DNA from: Arion vulgaris
Lineage: Eukaryota; Mollusca; Gastropoda; Stylommatophora; Arionidae
Length of the DNA: 64,000 bases
NCBI GenBank assembly: GCA_020796225.1
Contig: CM036767.1
Span: 11,823,427 to 11,887,426, forward strand
Direction of reading: 5' to 3'
Below are positions 61,834 to 64,000 of the stretch, one piece after another. A program made the translations under genes and the position numbers. Position 1 is the first letter of the stretch; every line of letters starts with the position of its first letter. The notes under the pieces were generated by a model. The model was not told the DNA's origin. It searched no databases and saw nothing but the letters and a program-made list of their open reading frames with translations.

Positions 61834-62328
61834 TTAGGTGACTATCTGCTTTTCTTGGCTCGCCTTGAAGAGCCCGCGCTTTTCTCTTGGTGGCATCAAC
61901 TTTTCCTTTGCTATGCTTACTCTGCGCTTCGCATATTGTTGCATCAGGATGTTTGCTGCTTCTCTACCCGAAGCCATCTTCTTGTCTTGTTCGAGGACTA
62001 TAGGTGGTCTGCTGGTGTTTTCATCGCTCAGCGCTTTGGCCGCTTCCACGAGTTTATGGCCGTCCCTATCGAGGTTCAGGGATTCGGTTGTTTTGACCCA
62101 ACTGTCTCGCCGCTCGTTTGACCTCTCTTCTGTATTTTGCTGCTGCCGCCTTGTAAGCAGTATTTGTCTCCACTGACTGTGCCTGTTCTGTCTCACTCCT
62201 TGTCTTCTCAAGGTCTTTTCAAGCTTCTGAACCTCTGCTGTCCAGTATGGCTTGTAATCCTTTCGTGCGCCCCTAGGGATGGTTCCCCGTGCCGCTTTCA
62301 GGATTGCTTCTGACAGTTCCCTTGCCAC
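61834..62328 (-). pseudogene. LINE linker between endonuclease and RT
   Basis: 164 open codons: ARKDYKPYWTAEVQKLEKTL, RDSWVKTTESLNLDRDGHKL, ASGREAANILMQQYAKRR. K/R-rich helical linker usual for this group. Confidence 0.75.
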
Positions 62329-62729
62329 GATTCGCAGTTTTTATTTTCATGCATGTTGATTCGTTCAACATTTGCATCAGTCAGTGCTCCATACTGTTTC
62401 CAGTTGGCTCTCTTGTAGTTCCACCGTGGCAACCACATTTTGGGCTCAGGTACGAAATTGAGGTCTACTTGCAATTTGACTGGTCTATGGTCACTATCCC
62501 CTAGCTGGTGGGTAACCGTACGGACTACTTTGGTGGATATGTCGCTTGTTGCAAAGGCCAAGTCAGGGGTACTCGTTGTGTGCCACGTTCTCGAGTAGAA
62601 AGTTGGTGGATCGTCTGGAGTGTTGATGAGGAACAGATTGTTCTCGATCTCCCAGTCTTCCACCTCTACGCCTCTACTGTTTGTTTCGGGTACCCCATCT
62701 CTCCGAGCGGCTGTTGAAATCGCGACCAC
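62298..62729 (-). pseudogene. LINE endonuclease C-terminal part
   Basis: RRDGVPETNSRGVEVEDWEI, NNLFLINTPDDPPTFYSRTW, HTTSTPDLAFATSDIS, QLGDSDHRPVKLQVDL: the TPDLAF and SDHRP motifs with catalytic Asp and His. The N-terminal endonuclease motifs are absent because of 5' truncation. Confidence 0.85.
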
Positions 62730-62760
62730 AATACATAAGTGTCACTGATATTCATTGTTT

Positions 62761-63301
62761 CGAGTGATAGCGGCGTGTAACTTGGACAGTAAAGATTGTA
62801 CGGCTTTTATTTCACTCTGTTTGGAGACCGTACTACGTTGTTTACAATCAAACATGGCTGCCGTTTCCATGGCAGCCCGATAATTTATTAATGCGAAAGA
62901 TATCTAAATTTTCATTTTAGACCACTCTAGTAGTAACCGCTATGTATCACATAATTTTATTGAGAGATAAGAAAGTTGAGAAATCCTGTAGTATAACCCT
63001 TAGAGATGCCCTAATCAGGGCTAAAATGCACAAGAAATAGATAAATGTTGTGAGGTATTATGCCACTATATTTGTAACATGTTATATGATTTCCCCCAGC
63101 TTATTCTATTCTTGATTTCATCACTTAATTGTCTCTCTACACATCTGTTGCATACTTGTATTGATTACTACCTTATTATCAATGTTTAATTTATGCCACC
63201 ATATTGTTCAGTTTTTCAAATGTTGTACATGTTCTCAATGACATTTTTTTTGTCTTCTGTATAAAGTGAAGTATAGAACACGTTTTTCGCGTGTGGTCTT
63301 G
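62761..63301. other. spacer
   Basis: Contains a short inverted repeat GGCTGCC...GGCAGCC at 62851-62877. AT-rich after 62,880. No gene. Confidence 0.5.
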
Positions 63302-63309
63302 GTCTAAAG

Positions 63310-63564
63310 CAGTGTTACCCAACCTTTTTGTACCATGCTCCACCAATGCTTTTCGAAAATCGATGACCCCCTCCTTTTAATATTATTTTTTAAACTTCGG
63401 TTACGGGATTGTGAAGCAACATTATTTTGTCAGCAGAGATCCAAAATCCGATATATCGTTTGCAACATCATGAACATTAGTTAAACTCTGAACGAGTCCT
63501 TGCCTCCCTTAACGAAGAAAATTACCCCTCCCCTGTAAGGTGGGCCCCACGTTGGGAAGCAGTG
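63310..63564. mobile_element. hAT-like MITE-6, 255 bp
   Basis: Ends CAGTGTTACCCAACC and CGTTGGGAAGCAGTG, with a perfect 8-bp duplication GTCTAAAG (63302-63309, 63565-63572). Non-coding. The right flank is the 3' terminus of a SINE-A copy. Confidence 0.9.
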
Positions 63565-63850
63565 GTCTAAAGCCAAAGGATTCTATCATTGCATCGGGAT
63601 TTACCTCACATGACTCGGCCCTTTCTATAAATGTCTTCTTATCACGACCCTGTGAGGCAAAACATGATTAGAGAAAACGAACGATCGGACTCAATCCCTC
63701 TACAGACTTTTGCACAAAGCACGAACTCCGTAGCTCTGGTAATTATCTTAGTGGTCTCTGGAAAAAATACACTCATGAACAGAAGGGCGCGGTCCGGATT
63801 TGAACCCACGACATTAGGAATGCAAGGCTACGGCTTAACCACGTAGCTGT
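63565..63850 (-). mobile_element. SINE-A
   Basis: Minus: CTACGTGGTTAAGCCGTAGC (A-box side), ATGTCGTGGGTTCAAATCC (B box), GCCCTTCTGTTCATGAGTG, CCAGAGACCACTAAGATAAT, ACTCGGTGC-type end lost, CGATGCAATGATAGAATCC tail. Some extra sequence near 63640-63710 relative to other copies. Confidence 0.8.
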
Positions 63851-64000
63851 ATTATTCTTTAACCAAATACACGCAATAGAGAATGTGGTGAACATCATTA
63901 CTTTCCTACGTGTCTCTGGGACTCAAGTGATGCTGGGTCAATTTGAGAGCCGTTGTGGTCGTTTGAAAACCTGACTGGGGTTTTCGAATGTTAGTCCGCT

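Larger units (their letters stand above)
59390..62760 (-). mobile_element. I/Nimb-like LINE with RNase H, 5'-truncated, fairly young
   Basis: Minus strand, 3.4 kb: endonuclease C-terminus, RT, RNase H and a C-terminal Cys/His motif, ending in an A8 tail near 59400. The N-terminal half of the endonuclease is missing. Frames are much better preserved than in the 19605 element: the RT region 61761-60433 is one frame with a single stop. The two elements share architecture but clearly differ in sequence, so they are separate families of the same group. Confidence 0.9.

Overview
This is a eukaryotic, animal nuclear DNA window. It is dominated by transposable-element remnants, SINEs, MITEs and tandem repeats, with very little host coding sequence. 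I see no bacterial-style operons, rRNA genes, intact tRNA genes or CRISPR arrays. The only host gene I can name is the terminal exon of a TCF/LEF (pangolin-type) HMG-box Wnt effector at 1694-2534, recognised from the end of its C-clamp. The repeat content (RTE-like and RNase H-bearing I/Nimb-like LINEs, many tRNA-derived SINEs, mariner, hAT and TTAA-type MITEs) fits an invertebrate, most likely a lophotrochozoan such as a gastropod mollusc. That assignment is inference.

Layout. 1-3.3 kb: minisatellite, SINE pieces, an RTE LINE 3' end lying in an intron, the TCF last exon, a MITE inserted exactly at its stop codon, and a U2 snRNA-derived SINE with a 16-bp target-site duplication. 3.4-10.7 kb: 3' ends of several LINE families, a TTAA-type MITE nested in one of them, and a LINE inserted in a tandem unit. 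10.7-19.2 kb: minisatellites, among them a 38-bp array split by an 850-bp TTAA element, and inverted SINE clusters. 19.6-23.3 kb: an I/Nimb-like LINE (minus). 24-31 kb: SINEs nested with hAT MITEs, and one candidate host first exon at 27.84 kb. 31.39-32.73 kb: a full-length mariner with TIRs and a frameshifted transposase. 33.6-42.6 kb: large minisatellites (30-, 42-, 26- and 70-bp units) and LINE ends. 44.4-47.8 kb: a near-full-length RTE-like LINE with a C-terminal zinc-finger-like motif (minus). 48-59 kb: hAT MITEs with 8-bp duplications, a ~675-bp evolving tetranucleotide microsatellite, SINEs and LINE ends. 59.4-62.8 kb: a second I/Nimb-like LINE (minus) with one in-frame stop in its RT. 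63.3-63.9 kb: a hAT MITE inserted at the tail of a SINE.

How the parts relate. Autonomous elements (LINEs, mariner) carry the enzymes. The short elements (SINEs, MITEs) have no coding capacity and must have been moved by LINE or DNA-transposon machinery. Several nested insertions with clean target-site duplications give a relative chronology. Most long open frames elsewhere are artefacts of tandem repeats or antisense shadows of LINE proteins. SINE and LINE names used here (SINE-A, LINE-B and so on) are local labels. Boundaries are exact where a target-site duplication is quoted and otherwise approximate to about 10-30 bp.
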